A DNA stretch of 11,198 nt from Lachnospiraceae bacterium (GTDB taxonomy: Bacteria; Bacillota; Clostridia; Lachnospirales; Lachnospiraceae), in contig VSNY01000130.1 of assembly GCA_009774535.1 (NCBI GenBank), forward strand, positions 1 through 11,198. Reading direction: 5' to 3'. This document shows positions 1 to 7,179 of this stretch, in pieces. A model generated the notes under the pieces. That model did not search any database. It was not told the DNA's origin and was given only the letters and a program-made list of their open reading frames with translations. Within the stretch, counting starts at the first letter, position 1, and the number at the start of each line of letters is the position of its first letter. The position numbers were made by a program, and so were the translations under genes.

Positions 1-615
1 GATCACGCCCGCCCATGTCCGGAAGTGGCAGAACGGCCTGATCGCCTACCGGGACGAGAACGGAAAGCCTTACTCCGAGACTTATCTGAAGACGATCAAC
101 AACCAGCTCACCGCCATCCTGAATTATGCGGTCCGGTACTATAATCTGAAAGAGAACCCCTGCAGGAAGGCCGGAAGCATCGGCAAAAGCCACGCTGATG
201 AGATGCAATTCTGGACAACGGAAGAGTTTAAGCAGTTCCTTGAAAAAATATCTGACAAGCCACAGGCACGGGCCGGGTTCCTGATCCTGTATTATACCGG
301 CCTGCGTATAGGCGAACTTCTCGCCCTGGAATATGCCGATATCGACTTTGAAGGCTGCAAGCTGAACATCAGCAAATCCTATCAGCACATAAGCGGCAGG
401 GACGTTGTGACGCCTCCCAAGACACCGAAGAGCATCCGCACGGTATCTATACCGGAGTTTCTGCGGGACGAGCTGAAAGCCTATACAGGGCGGCTCTACG
501 GGCTCCATAAGCACGACCGTATATTCCCATGTACAAAGTCCTTCTTTGAACATGAGATGGTCCGGGGAACCAGAGACGGAGAAGTGAAGCGCATCCGCCT
601 GCATGATATCCGGCA

Positions 616-655
616 CCCGTATGTCAAGCACAAACTAAAAAATTTATCAGATTAT
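616..655. other. Candidate left boundary of the serine-recombinase element
   Basis: Integrase homology ends immediately after the HDIRH codons (602-616), and the following AT-rich bases do not continue that family. Large serine recombinases usually have their genes at one end of the element, with 3' ends facing the att site; here the operon points leftwards and stops at 726. The exact crossover base pair cannot be fixed without the other junction or the empty site. No long direct repeat is expected for this enzyme class. Confidence 0.45.
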
Positions 656-697
656 TGGCCGGACAGGTTGTCCTCAAAGGACAATCCCGCCCGGCCA
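656..697. repeat. Two-tier inverted repeat (hairpin) downstream of the recombinase operon
   Basis: Outer arms TGGCCGG (656-662) and CCGGCCA (691-697) are perfect, 7 bp. Inside them TTGTCCT (668-674) and AGGACAA (678-684) are perfect with a CAA loop. The arms are separated by a 5/6-nt internal loop. It lies 28 bp past the stop of the last recombinase gene. No T-run directly follows the stem on either strand, so it is not a textbook intrinsic terminator. It could be a terminator, a transcript-stabilising 3' structure, or a recombinase-binding site near the element end. Confidence 0.7.
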
Positions 698-725
698 GTC
701 ATTTTGCTTTCATTTCGGGTGCTTT

Positions 726-1094
726 TTATGCTGTTGCAATTCCTGAATCCATAATCAGATTCACAAAACCATCTGCCACTGTACAGAGGCGGACTTTGTT
801 CTGGTTGAGGAAGTTCCAGTACCGGATCATGTCCTCAGTACGCCGGCAAAGGCGGTCAAGGTTGAATACAAGAACGATATCCACCTGATGTTCTTCAACT
901 GCCCGGTTCACTTCCAGCAAGCCAGGGCGCTCAAGACTTATACCATTCTGCGTATCTTCGGAAATTCCTGTGATAGACAATCCGTGTGCCGCTGCGTATT
1001 TTTCAAGGCGGTATTTTTGTGTCTCCAGCAGTTCTTTACCCATGTTGCCTCCTTTATCTATGCGGCAGTAAATCCATACTTTTTCTTTGTTCAT
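726..1094 (-). CDS. Short serine-recombinase catalytic-domain protein lacking the nucleophilic Ser
   Basis: A 122-aa protein that aligns along its length with the resolvase catalytic domain. Tyr9 and Arg11 stand in the usual YxR strand, but the position of the catalytic Ser (Ser10 of gamma-delta resolvase) is Asp13 (IYCRIDKGG). The other active-site residues are kept: Arg56 in LERPGL, and Asp80, Arg81 and Arg84 in NLDRLCRRTEDM. It has no DNA-binding zinc ribbon or coiled coil. The ATG at 1094 is chosen because GGAGG lies 7 nt upstream; an in-frame start at 1151 would overlap the upstream gene. It follows the third large recombinase by 20 bp, so it is co-transcribed. Inference: a non-catalytic partner, directionality or regulatory subunit. 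A decayed fragment is the alternative, but the intact frame and good ribosome site argue against that. Confidence 0.75.
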   Translation of the reverse strand: MNKEKVWIYCRIDKGGNMGKELLETQKYRLEKYAAAHGLSITGISEDTQNGISLERPGLLEVNRAVEEHQVDIVLVFNLDRLCRRTEDMIRYWNFLNQNKVRLCTVADGFVNLIMDSGIATA

Positions 1095-1114
1095 TGTCGG
1101 CCTCCTCATTCCAT

Positions 1115-2662
1115 TCAGGAAATCTCCATGCAAAAATCTTTTATTTTCCATTCAATTTTTATCTGGTTCTCCGGGAACACGCTGATTCTTTCAATCAATA
1201 CATTAACAAGTGTTTCCGTCAGCCCCTCCGTTTCAGTAATATCACTGGCAATGGACTTCAGCTGTGATTTTGTGTCGTTATCCATCTGCTTCTGGCTGAT
1301 CTCAGCAGAGAGCGCAGAGTGTGCCTGCTTCAGATGGTTCAACTCTTTATCACACACGGATTTCTGCTCCAGATAGCTGTCCTTATCAATCTCTTTCAGA
1401 AGAAAACGCTCATAAAGCAGACGCTTTTCTGTCTGGCACCTCCGGATCCGGCTCTGGTATTCTGTCTGCTCCGCAAGCTGAACATCCAAGCCGCCGGCTA
1501 CAGACAGACTGTCAATGTTTAAAATAATGCCTGCCTGCTTTAAAAGGATTTCATAGATCAGGCCTTCTAGTTCCGTTTCCAGGATTCTCATACCATGGCA
1601 CGGCGACATACTGTCAACGGAAGTATAACGGCAGATAAAATAAGGCTTTTTAGCTGGTATGCGCCCCATAGCATGTTCACAGCAGCCGCAGAACACTTTA
1701 CCGCGCAGGGGGTATTGATGAATCTTTTTTTTGATGCTTTTAAAATGCAGCAGCTTTGCCTGAACCTGCTCATATATGGATTTCTCAATAATTGGTGGGT
1801 GATGGTCAGGGATTTTAAACCATTCATTCTCATCCTTCAGATGGAGGCTTCTTCCGCCGATCTCTCTTACTTTTCGTTTTCCCATAACATATGTGCCTGC
1901 ATACCGTTCGTCGCTTAAAATCCGCAGAATTGTAGTACGCTGCCATATTCCCCGACATCTGGAAACATCATGGTAATGTTTCCCCTTCGACGCTTTAAAT
2001 TCCCCCGGAGTGATTACACCCTTTTGGAAAAGTTCTTCAGCTATCTGGTGGGCATCATGCCCGTCAAGCGCCATTTGGAAGATTAAGCGGACATTCGGGG
2101 CGGTTTCTTCGTCGATCTCCATTCTGCCGTCGGCCCCCTTTTGATAACCATAAGGGCAGACAACACTCTGGTATTCCCCACGCTTCATTTTTACATATTT
2201 AGCTGTTCTTGTTTTTACAGACATGTCTCGGCTGTAAAACTCACTGATCAGATATTTTACTGCCATGCCGATGCCGCCTGTATCACCCTGGTGTTGTGCG
2301 CTGTCAAAAGCGTCCTCAACGGAGATAAAGCGCACACCGAATACCGGAAATACACGCTCCATGAAGTATCCTACTTCTATCATATTACGTCCGAAGCGTG
2401 AAAAATCTTTTACGAGAATGCAGTGGATTTCCCCTGCCCTTACCCGGTCAAGCAGTTCCTGGACAGCAGGACGTTCAAAATTTGTCCCGCTGTGTCCGTT
2501 GTCGATAAATTCCTCCACCCGTGCATGAGGGATCTCCATATCGTCCGCATAGCTGTGAAGCAGGGCAAGCTGGCTCTGTATGCTCAGGCTGTCTACCTTG
2601 GAATCCTCAATGGAAAGCCGTACATAAAGGGCGATTACATATTCCATGGAAACGCTACTCAT
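1115..2662 (-). CDS. Large serine recombinase, third of the triplet (515 aa)
   Basis: Site-specific DNA recombinase of the large serine (TnpX/TndX/CcrA-like) class; it cuts and rejoins DNA at att sites via a 5'-phosphoserine. The resolvase domain occupies about residues 7-155, with catalytic Ser17 in LYVRLS and the KDFSRFGRNMIE helix near 85-96. The recombinase domain is about 160-300, and a zinc ribbon uses Cys325, Cys328, Cys344 and Cys355. A coiled-coil-rich C-terminal segment follows. The frame is open upstream to 2752, but the ATG at 2662 is preferred: GGAGGT sits 8 nt upstream and the N-terminus then starts just before the conserved YVRLS strand. This ATG overlaps the stop of the preceding recombinase by 8 bp, implying translational coupling. 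All active-site residues seem intact. Confidence 0.93.
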   Translation of the reverse strand: MSSVSMEYVIALYVRLSIEDSKVDSLSIQSQLALLHSYADDMEIPHARVEEFIDNGHSGTNFERPAVQELLDRVRAGEIHCILVKDFSRFGRNMIEVGYFMERVFPVFGVRFISVEDAFDSAQHQGDTGGIGMAVKYLISEFYSRDMSVKTRTAKYVKMKRGEYQSVVCPYGYQKGADGRMEIDEETAPNVRLIFQMALDGHDAHQIAEELFQKGVITPGEFKASKGKHYHDVSRCRGIWQRTTILRILSDERYAGTYVMGKRKVREIGGRSLHLKDENEWFKIPDHHPPIIEKSIYEQVQAKLLHFKSIKKKIHQYPLRGKVFCGCCEHAMGRIPAKKPYFICRYTSVDSMSPCHGMRILETELEGLIYEILLKQAGIILNIDSLSVAGGLDVQLAEQTEYQSRIRRCQTEKRLLYERFLLKEIDKDSYLEQKSVCDKELNHLKQAHSALSAEISQKQMDNDTKSQLKSIASDITETEGLTETLVNVLIERISVFPENQIKIEWKIKDFCMEIS

Positions 2663-4292
2663 AGACCAGCACCTCCTTAACCTGCTCAAAGCCGCTCTTA
2701 AAGCGGAAAACAATCTCAATATCCTGCTGATCCCGGACAATGATTTTCTCAATCAGTTCGTCCACAAGCCGCGCCGTGAGTTCTGTACTGCCGTTAATCC
2801 CAGTCAGCTTTTGGGCAAGGCTTGAAAACTGGTGGAGCTGTTTGTCCAGTTCCTTCTGGTATTCTTCCAGTGTCTGCGCCTGTGCTATATCGGCGGTTAT
2901 ACGGCTTTCATAATCCTGTTTCAGTTCCACATATTCCCCACTGGTCAGTATGCCTGTCACAAGGTTTTCATAAAGGCTCCGGAGGAAACTTCTGTTTTGC
3001 TCCACTGACGCAAGAAGGCGTTTCCGCTCCTTTTCCGCTGACGCTTTCCGTTCAGCTATTCTGGGATCCTGCTCTTTCAGACGTAAGTCATTTCCGATAA
3101 CAGTTTCCGCCTCTTTCATAATGTAAGCAAGGATAATATTAAACAGGTCGGTTTCTTTCAGACATACGCCGGGGCAGTAGTTTTTTGCAATTCTGCCGTT
3201 GGAGATACAATGAAAGAAATACTCCCCATGGGAACGCTTCCGGTGAAGATTCTTCCCGCAGTGGCCACAGAAGATACGCCCGCGAAGGACATTTTCTGTA
3301 TAGGGAATATTCACCTGATCTTTGCTTTTTGCGGCTGCCCGCCTACGTAACTCCTGAACTTTTTCAAATAATTCACGGCTGATCAGTGGCTCATGGGTAT
3401 CACGCACAATAATCCATTCTTCCGGTTCTGTGGGAACCTGCTTATGGCCTATTGTTTTTGTTTTTCCCTGCACCATATCACCGACATAGACTTCATCAGC
3501 CAGTATTTTTGTTACTGTCCATGTCTGCCAGTTCCCGCTTCCCATCAGGCGGCCTGGCTTAATTAGACCGCATTTTACCAGATAAAATCCAGGAGTGATG
3601 ATACCCTGTTCATTCAGCTGTGTGGCAATCCTGTTCAGTGATACCCCGTCTGCCGCCCATTGGAATATATCGCGGACAGCCGGTGCGGTTTCTTCATTCA
3701 CAATCAGCTTATGGCAGTTCTCCGGGTCTTTGCGGTAGCCATACGGGGGACGTGCGCCGATGTAATTGCCGGATTTCATGCTCTGCCGGGTCTGCGACCG
3801 GACTTTGCGGCTGATATCGGCAGCATATGCCTCATTTACCATATTTTTGAACGGCAGGATGATATGCTCCCCGTTGTTCTGGTTTGCTTCACTGTCATAC
3901 TGGTCATTGACGGCGATAAAACGCACCTGCCGGACAGGAAAATATTTTTCGATATAATAGCCGGTGTCTATCGTGCTTCGCCCCAGGCGGGATAAATCCT
4001 TAACGATGATACAGTTGATCTTGCCGTCCTCAATATCTGCTAACATCTGCTGAAAAGCCGCACGCTCAAACGTCCGTCCGGTTATTCCGTTATCCGTATA
4101 GATTCCAGATACCTGGATATCAGGATGGAGAGCAGCAAAGGATTCCATAATCTTTTTCTGTGTTTCCAGTGAATCCCCGCGCTGCCCGTTAAACTCCACT
4201 GAAAGGCGTATATAAAGGGCGGCATTCCATACTTTCATGCCGTTTTTTACGGCAGGTGTCTGTACACTTTCTTTTCTGCTTTTCCGTGCCAT
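2655..4292 (-). CDS. Large serine recombinase, second of the triplet (545 aa)
   Basis: Full-length large serine recombinase. Catalytic Ser31 lies in LYIRLS, and the KDLSRLGRSTIDTG helix follows near 98-111. The recombinase domain is roughly 165-310. A zinc ribbon has Cys342 and Cys345 (FCGHCG) with Cys362 and Cys373. The C-terminal part is long, charged and heptad-like, ending at the stop at 2655. An N-terminal extension of about 20 residues rich in Lys/Arg precedes the core, so a start at Met19 is possible, but the ATG at 4292 has a good GGAGG site. The gene begins directly at the stop of the preceding recombinase (0-bp gap) and overlaps the next start, so all three should be made from one message. 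Divergence between the three paralogues is high, suggesting an old, specialised set rather than a recent duplication. Confidence 0.95.
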   Translation of the reverse strand: MARKSRKESVQTPAVKNGMKVWNAALYIRLSVEFNGQRGDSLETQKKIMESFAALHPDIQVSGIYTDNGITGRTFERAAFQQMLADIEDGKINCIIVKDLSRLGRSTIDTGYYIEKYFPVRQVRFIAVNDQYDSEANQNNGEHIILPFKNMVNEAYAADISRKVRSQTRQSMKSGNYIGARPPYGYRKDPENCHKLIVNEETAPAVRDIFQWAADGVSLNRIATQLNEQGIITPGFYLVKCGLIKPGRLMGSGNWQTWTVTKILADEVYVGDMVQGKTKTIGHKQVPTEPEEWIIVRDTHEPLISRELFEKVQELRRRAAAKSKDQVNIPYTENVLRGRIFCGHCGKNLHRKRSHGEYFFHCISNGRIAKNYCPGVCLKETDLFNIILAYIMKEAETVIGNDLRLKEQDPRIAERKASAEKERKRLLASVEQNRSFLRSLYENLVTGILTSGEYVELKQDYESRITADIAQAQTLEEYQKELDKQLHQFSSLAQKLTGINGSTELTARLVDELIEKIIVRDQQDIEIVFRFKSGFEQVKEVLVYE

Positions 4293-5942
4293 TTATACGG
4301 CCTCCTTTCCCTTGGAACACTGTCCGGACAGTGGTGCGGCAGTATGGGTTGAAAGCCGCTCCACAATCGCCTGATATTCCATCTGGTAACGGAATGTGAT
4401 CTGAAGGTCGTCTTTTTCCAAAACACGGATTGATTGTATTAAAGCGATCACAGCCCGACGGTCAATCTCTTCCATACCTGAAAACCGTTTAAAATGCTGG
4501 ATCCACCGTAAACGGTCATGGGAACTGCCTTTTACAGCGTCCATTTCCTCCCGAAGCTTGGAAGCCGCTTCTTTCAAACGGTTTATATCTGCATGGTAGC
4601 TGTTTTTTAAAGATTTATATTCTTCCTTGTCCAGCAGTCCCGTCACGAAATTTTCATACAGGGTGGACTGGAAGCGTGTCAGGCTGGCAAGCTGTTCCTC
4701 ATTTTCCATGAGCTGGGCTTTATATTCAGCCACCAATTCCTGGTTGACTTGTTCTTCACTGATGTCTCGCAGCAGTTCTTCAAGGGAAACCACGTTCCCA
4801 ATATGTGCTTTCAGGCTTTCCGTAATGCAGTCTGTCAGATCCTGTTCACGGAGCATGACCGGGTGGGCGCAGCCGTTCTTTTTCCCAGTCGGGCAATAAT
4901 AATAAAAATACTTGCCATTCTTGTAAGGTACTGTTTTCCGCGTCATACGGGCACCGCAGGAGCCGCAGATCAGAATGCCGGAAAAAAGATATACCATATC
5001 GCCATTGGGTGCGGTGCGCGTGTCAAGCCCCAATATTTTCTGCACAAGGTCATAATCCTGCCTGCGTATAATCGGCTCATGTGCATTCTCTGTCCGTATC
5101 CATTCCGAGGAAGGCTTCTCAACCAGGTCTTTGACCTTATGGTTGTAGGTGGTCTGCCGTCCCTGCACAAGTGTACCGGTATAGGTTTCGTCTTTTAGAA
5201 TACGGATAATTGTGGTAGCTGACCACTTCGCTTTTTCCTTGTCGGCAAAGCCGCCGCTGGGATGGGGGAGACCCCGGTTTTCCTTATAGGCCAGCGGAGA
5301 GAGTATGCCGGACTGGTTCAGGTTTTCCGCAATCTTTGCGGCACTGTAGCCGTCTATCTTCTTACGAAAGATATCCTGCACTACTTTAGCGGCAAAATTG
5401 TCCACAATCAGCTGATTGTGATTTTCCTTTGATTTCTGATAGCCGTATATGGGGCAGGCCCCTACAAAGTCGCCATTTTTCCGTTTCGTTAAAAGGGCGC
5501 TCCGGGTTTTTACAGAAATGTCATGGCAGTAGGCGTCATTTAGAATGGTTTTCAAAGAAATATTCAAGTCGTCGCCATTGTTTTCATGGGCGGTATCTAT
5601 CCCGTCTGTAATTGCAATAAACCGGACACCATAAGCCGGAAATATCTGGCGGAGGTAACGGCCTGTTTCTATGTATTCACGTCCAAGCCGGGAGAGGTCT
5701 TTTACGATCACGCAGTTGATTTTTCCCTCCCGTATGTCCTGCATCATGGCCTGGAACTGAGGACGGTCAAACAGGATTCCGCTGTAGCCGTCATCCACAT
5801 GTTCCGATACAAGTTCGATTTCCGGGTGTCCTTTCAGAAAATCCTCTATCAATTTTTTCTGGTTGGTAATGCTGTCGCTTTCGTTCTCCCTATCCATGGA
5901 ATAGGAAAGCCGCAGGTATTCCGTTGCTTTGTATTCAGGCAT
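4293..5942 (-). CDS. Large serine recombinase, first of the triplet (549 aa)
   Basis: Full-length large serine recombinase, first gene of the operon. The catalytic Ser13 is in YLRLS; VKDLSRLGREYIETG at about 80-94 carries Asp82, Arg85 and Arg88. The recombinase domain spans roughly 155-300. The zinc ribbon uses Cys326, Cys329, Cys350 and Cys358. A coiled coil of about 390-475 follows, as used by this class for synapsis and directionality. The ATG at 5942 has AAGGAG 9 nt upstream. A clear promoter lies at 6036-6064, and a leader hairpin may hide the ribosome site. Length and motifs match the TnpX-like family, so I expect an active enzyme. Its exact att site cannot be read from this window. Confidence 0.95.
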   Translation of the reverse strand: MPEYKATEYLRLSYSMDRENESDSITNQKKLIEDFLKGHPEIELVSEHVDDGYSGILFDRPQFQAMMQDIREGKINCVIVKDLSRLGREYIETGRYLRQIFPAYGVRFIAITDGIDTAHENNGDDLNISLKTILNDAYCHDISVKTRSALLTKRKNGDFVGACPIYGYQKSKENHNQLIVDNFAAKVVQDIFRKKIDGYSAAKIAENLNQSGILSPLAYKENRGLPHPSGGFADKEKAKWSATTIIRILKDETYTGTLVQGRQTTYNHKVKDLVEKPSSEWIRTENAHEPIIRRQDYDLVQKILGLDTRTAPNGDMVYLFSGILICGSCGARMTRKTVPYKNGKYFYYYCPTGKKNGCAHPVMLREQDLTDCITESLKAHIGNVVSLEELLRDISEEQVNQELVAEYKAQLMENEEQLASLTRFQSTLYENFVTGLLDKEEYKSLKNSYHADINRLKEAASKLREEMDAVKGSSHDRLRWIQHFKRFSGMEEIDRRAVIALIQSIRVLEKDDLQITFRYQMEYQAIVERLSTHTAAPLSGQCSKGKEAV

Positions 5943-5946
5943 AAAA

Positions 5947-5996
5947 AATCACTCCTTTTCTTTTTACGGACTTCCCCCATAAATCAAAGAGTGATT
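5947..5996 (-). promoter_or_regulatory. Leader hairpin pairing the Shine-Dalgarno of the recombinase operon
   Basis: Perfect 8-bp inverted repeat AATCACTC (5947-5954) and GAGTGATT (5989-5996), separated by 34 nt. On the message the 3' arm is part of AAAGGAGTGATT, the ribosome site of the first recombinase. Pairing would therefore occlude initiation. The arm is followed by six U residues before the start codon, so a weak attenuator is also conceivable. Function is inferred from geometry only. Confidence 0.5.
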
Positions 5997-6035
5997 CGGA
6001 TTTGCCTTATTCAGTTTATTCTTTTTCCAATTCCG

Positions 6036-6064
6036 ATGATAGCATAATCCTATGGGAAAGTCAA
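6036..6064 (-). promoter_or_regulatory. Promoter of the serine-recombinase operon
   Basis: On the - strand, -35 TTGACT (6064-6059) and -10 TATCAT (6041-6036) are separated by 17 bp, close to the sigma-A consensus. The predicted transcript begins about 90 nt before the first recombinase ATG and includes the leader hairpin. The -35 box overlaps the end of a perfect palindrome. Confidence 0.8.
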
Positions 6065-6078
6065 CGCTTTAAAGCGTT
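6063..6078. promoter_or_regulatory. 16-bp palindromic operator candidate
   Basis: AACGCTTTAAAGCGTT is a perfect palindrome. Two of its bases lie in the -35 box of the recombinase promoter, and it overlaps the stop codon of the small CxxC gene. Its AT-rich centre and lack of a U-run argue against a terminator. A dimeric repressor or activator bound here would control the recombinases. A regulator encoded nearby (the ParB/HTH or sigma-like protein) is the natural candidate, but this is inference. Confidence 0.6.
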
Positions 6079-6295
6079 AAATTAAAATCCGTTTCAGACA
6101 GTCCTCCAGCGTAGCACCGTTTTCTGCAAACTGTGCCCGGACGGTAAACCTGCCGCATCTGAAACAGTAAGGGTTTTTTATCTGCCGGACAAATTCGGCA
6201 ACTCTTTCCTCTCTGGTAAGGTTTTTGTCTACAGACACATCCCTGATGTCAACAAGGGATACAGTGTCCGTGTTCATGCTTGTGGTTTCTTTCAT
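6077..6295 (-). CDS. Small CxxC protein, DUF6870-like (72 aa)
   Basis: A 72-aa soluble protein with the patterns VDIRDVSVDKNLTREERV, FVRQIKNPYCFRCG and ATLEDCLKRIL. This layout resembles a small family found in Firmicutes conjugative elements that I recall as DUF6870; no biochemical role is known to me. PYCFRCG offers a CxxC pair, possibly half of a metal site or a redox pair. There is no signal peptide or membrane segment. The ATG at 6295 is chosen because GGAGG lies 7 nt upstream; an alternative start at 6319 lacks a ribosome site. It lies 20 bp after the DUF6551-like gene and is probably the last gene of that operon. Its stop codon lies in the operator palindrome of the recombinase promoter. 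Confidence 0.75.
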   Translation of the reverse strand: MKETTSMNTDTVSLVDIRDVSVDKNLTREERVAEFVRQIKNPYCFRCGRFTVRAQFAENGATLEDCLKRILI

Positions 6296-6315
6296 AGCCA
6301 TACCTCCAATCATAA

Positions 6316-7179
6316 TCACCCGCGAAAACGGTACGGAAGTTTTCTGCCTCCACGCTGCCCGTTATACTTTTCCAATATGACACGGGCAAACCGGAGGGCT
6401 GTATTGCTTGTGGAAAAATCTGCCCGCCCCCGGCGGTTGATTTCATCCGGGTCGCACTGGGAAAGCCGGGAGATAAATGTTTTGTCGTTTAACTCCGTGT
6501 CGTATGTCTTTATAAAAAGTGCCATACCTGCTAGGACAGCGGCAGTCAGGGAGCGAGGGTCGCCTTCCCAGGTGTCCCACAAGAGTTGCAACATGCGGGT
6601 AAAGGAGGCACCACCCAGCAGTCGGTAAGCGTTTACCAATGCGCGGGTGGACACGATCTCGCCAGTCTTTCCATGGCTCTTTCCCAATGCCCATATAAAG
6701 CCGCAGTTTTCAATCAGCCGTTTGACCTCTGTGATCTCCGCGTCTGCTCCGGATTCTGCCAGCACGTTCGTAGACTGCGACAGGCTCAGGCGCTTTTTTG
6801 CCTTGTCCAGTTTATAGCACAGGTCGGCTTCCTGCTCATAAGTCAGCCCGTCGTAGACCTTGCAGTCCACCATGACGCCCCGCCCGCCATTCATCCGGCG
6901 CATGGCGGAGATGCGGTGCTGGCCGTCTACGACATAAAATTTACCATCGCGGAAGCTGACCGTGATCGGGTCAAGAAGCCGTTCATCCCATTCCCGTATC
7001 AAACGGTCAACTTCTTTTGGATTTACCGGGCGCTGGTAAGGCAGGCCGGAAGTCAGCCGGTCTGTATGGATGGAACGCTCCACGCCGGGATTACTGTATT
7101 CCGGATCCGGCTGGTACGCAGGCTCCGGTTTGGGTTTTATTGGTTTTTGCGAATTGTGTTTTTTTCTGTAACTACTCAT
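6316..7179 (-). CDS. ParB/Srx-like protein, DUF6551-type (287 aa)
   Basis: The N-terminal 40 residues are basic and Pro-rich, probably flexible. Residues about 40-110 carry a ParB/sulfiredoxin-like fold: a predicted helix (PVNPKEVDRLIREWDE), then FRDGKFYVVDGQHRISAMRR with the GQHR motif at about 86-89. This corresponds to the nucleotide-binding box of ParB-N domains. The C-terminal two thirds is helical without a motif I recognise. I believe it matches the family called DUF6551 in mobile elements. The start ATG at 7179 overlaps the stop of the upstream ParB gene by 4 bp (ATGA), so the two are translationally coupled and probably act together. The role is inferred as DNA binding or regulation; a nuclease activity has been proposed for some ParB-like proteins. 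No ParA partner is encoded in the window. Confidence 0.8.
   Translation of the reverse strand: MSSYRKKHNSQKPIKPKPEPAYQPDPEYSNPGVERSIHTDRLTSGLPYQRPVNPKEVDRLIREWDERLLDPITVSFRDGKFYVVDGQHRISAMRRMNGGRGVMVDCKVYDGLTYEQEADLCYKLDKAKKRLSLSQSTNVLAESGADAEITEVKRLIENCGFIWALGKSHGKTGEIVSTRALVNAYRLLGGASFTRMLQLLWDTWEGDPRSLTAAVLAGMALFIKTYDTELNDKTFISRLSQCDPDEINRRGRADFSTSNTALRFARVILEKYNGQRGGRKLPYRFRG

Larger units (their letters stand above)
2..754 (+). pseudogene. Tyrosine recombinase/integrase, 5' outside window and 3' end lost
   Basis: This is a phage/ICE-type tyrosine integrase that catalyses site-specific strand exchange. The reading frame is open from the first bases of the window, so the N-terminus lies to the left; an ATG at 203 is internal, since SAM-like core-binding sequence precedes it (NNQLTAILNYAV, then ENPC). 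The catalytic domain shows the first Arg in YTGLRIGELLALE (near 304), a Lys region in PPKTPKSIRTV, and the HDIRH box at 602-616. After that codon the expected LGH helix and Tyr region is absent. It is replaced by unrelated low-quality sequence that runs to a stop at 752-754. The protein should therefore be inactive. The abrupt loss at a single point, next to a serine-recombinase operon, suggests disruption by insertion. A simple deletion is the alternative. Confidence 0.85.

Noticed and set aside
2141..5198. Several long + strand frames opposite the recombinases
   Set aside because: All lie antisense to genes with clear catalytic motifs. They lack ribosome sites and family features, so they are shadows of the coding strand.
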